From Thermoflexales bacterium (lineage in GTDB: Bacteria; Chloroflexota; Anaerolineae; Fen-1058), in assembly GCA_017882055.1 (NCBI GenBank), contig JADGQE010000063.1, positions 1 through 12,604 of the forward strand: DNA of 12,604 nt, in the 5' to 3' direction. The notes under the pieces are model-generated. The model was not told where the DNA came from. It ran no database searches and saw only the letters and a program-made list of their open reading frames with translations. Below, in pieces: positions 11,832 to 12,604 of the stretch (positions are counted from its first letter, which is position 1; each line of letters begins with the position of its first letter). The translations under genes and the position numbers were made by a program.

Positions 11832-12604
11832 ATGGGCTTACTCGATGGCAAGAAGGCACTGATTTTTGGCGTGGCAAATGATCATTCAATCGGTTGGGGA
11901 GTGGCCAAAGCGCTGCATGCTCAGGGCGCGCTAGTCGGCTTCTCATCGATCGGTGACTTGATCGAGCGGCGAGTCAAGCCGCTGGCGGCCGGCATCGGCG
12001 CGACGTTTGCCGAACCCTGCGACGTGCAGCAAGACGACGAGATTGCCGCGGTCTTCAAGAAGTGGCAAGCGCAATACGGCACGCTGGATATTCTGGTCCA
12101 CTCGGTGGCCTTCGCCAATCGCGAGGATCTGTCGAAGCCGTTCGTCGAGACATCGCGCGACGGATTCAAACTCGCCCTCGATATCAGCGCCTATTCGTTG
12201 GTGGCGATGGTCAAAGCCGCCCGGCCGGTGCTGCACGCCGGATCGAATGTGCTGACGATGACGTATTACGGTTCTGAAAAAGTGGTGCCTCACTACAATG
12301 TGATGGGCGTGGCGAAGGCTGCGCTCGAAGCATGTGTGCGCTACCTCGCGTACGATCTCGGCCCGCAGGGTATTCGCGTCAATGCCATCAGCGCCGGGCC
12401 GATCCGCACGCTGGCCGCTGCGGGCGTGGCCGGCTTCAAGATGATGCACGGCATGTACAAAGAAGTTGTGCCGCTGCGCCGAGCGATCACGATCGAAGAT
12501 GTGGGCAATACCGCGGTCTGGCTGTGCAGTGATCTGGCCTCGGCGGTGACCGGAGAAGTGGTCTTCGTCGATGGCGGCGGAAACATCCTGGCCCTCGCCG
12601 CGCC
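11832..12604 (+). CDS. fabI: Enoyl-[acyl-carrier-protein] reductase, FabI type, 3' end cut by window edge
   Basis: 257 codons are visible and there is no stop; FabI proteins are about 255-262 residues, so only a few are missing. The enzyme reduces enoyl-ACP with NAD(P)H in the last step of each fatty-acid elongation cycle. The N-terminal dinucleotide motif is the FabI variant FGVANDHSIGWGVA (12-25). The catalytic part is TMTYYG (143-147) and YNVMGVAK, with Tyr155 and Lys162; VNAISAGPIRTLA and TGEVVFVDGGGNILA follow, all typical of FabI and unlike FabG. TYYG and the helix after GPIRTLA form the triclosan and substrate region of the family. The ATG at 11832 has AAGGAG 9 nt upstream. It runs in the same direction as the glycosylase gene. 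Confidence 0.95.
   Translation, partial: MGLLDGKKALIFGVANDHSIGWGVAKALHAQGALVGFSSIGDLIERRVKPLAAGIGATFAEPCDVQQDDEIAAVFKKWQAQYGTLDILVHSVAFANREDLSKPFVETSRDGFKLALDISAYSLVAMVKAARPVLHAGSNVLTMTYYGSEKVVPHYNVMGVAKAALEACVRYLAYDLGPQGIRVNAISAGPIRTLAAAGVAGFKMMHGMYKEVVPLRRAITIEDVGNTAVWLCSDLASAVTGEVVFVDGGGNILALAA

Overview
The window looks like a chromosomal segment of an environmental bacterium, most likely a member of the Chloroflexota (Anaerolineae-like). This is inferred, not proven. The grounds are moderately GC-rich DNA, extracytoplasmic proteins carrying Pro/Thr-rich linkers (PTPTP type), many FHA and zinc-ribbon proteins around a PP2C phosphatase, and gene borders packed with short dispersed repeats. 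No rRNA, tRNA, CRISPR array, transposase or phage gene was recognised.

Layout: (1) 1-1829, minus strand, a membrane-anchored subtilisin-like protease whose C-terminus runs off the left edge. (2) 1830-2202, a gene-poor stretch of nested repeats plus the 3' remnant of an alpha/beta-hydrolase gene. (3) 2203-4695, minus, an 830-residue ABC transporter (FHA-FHA-ATPase-permease, the architecture of mycobacterial Rv1747). (4) 4696-4993, another repeat cluster plus a probable second gene remnant. (5) 4994-6876, minus, a class I SAM methyltransferase and an Mrr-type restriction endonuclease. (6) 6877-7047, more nested repeats. (7) 7048-11006, minus, a four-gene set: a membrane FHA protein, a zinc-ribbon/pseudokinase/PP2C fusion, a zinc-ribbon FHA protein and a zinc-ribbon membrane protein. 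The first three are joined by ATGA overlaps and a consensus-like promoter (TTGGCA-17-TATAAT) lies just upstream. (8) 11188-12604, plus, a 3-methyladenine DNA glycosylase and an enoyl-ACP reductase (FabI) that is cut a few residues before its expected end.

The gene theme is Ser/Thr phospho-signalling. The PP2C domain has all its metal-site motifs and four FHA domains (two of them on the ABC transporter) can read phosphothreonine, but the only kinase-like domain is degenerate. A real kinase must be encoded elsewhere.

The least expected signal is non-coding. A small hairpin element occurs four times, with conserved ends (CGCCTGGCGGSCCACC on one side, ATGGSC or TGTGGCC on the other), a variable inner stem and apparent compensatory base changes. 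Three copies sit inside other dispersed repeats and one sits in frame inside the methyltransferase gene. About eight families of word-like short repeats mark most gene borders and at three places enter coding sequence.
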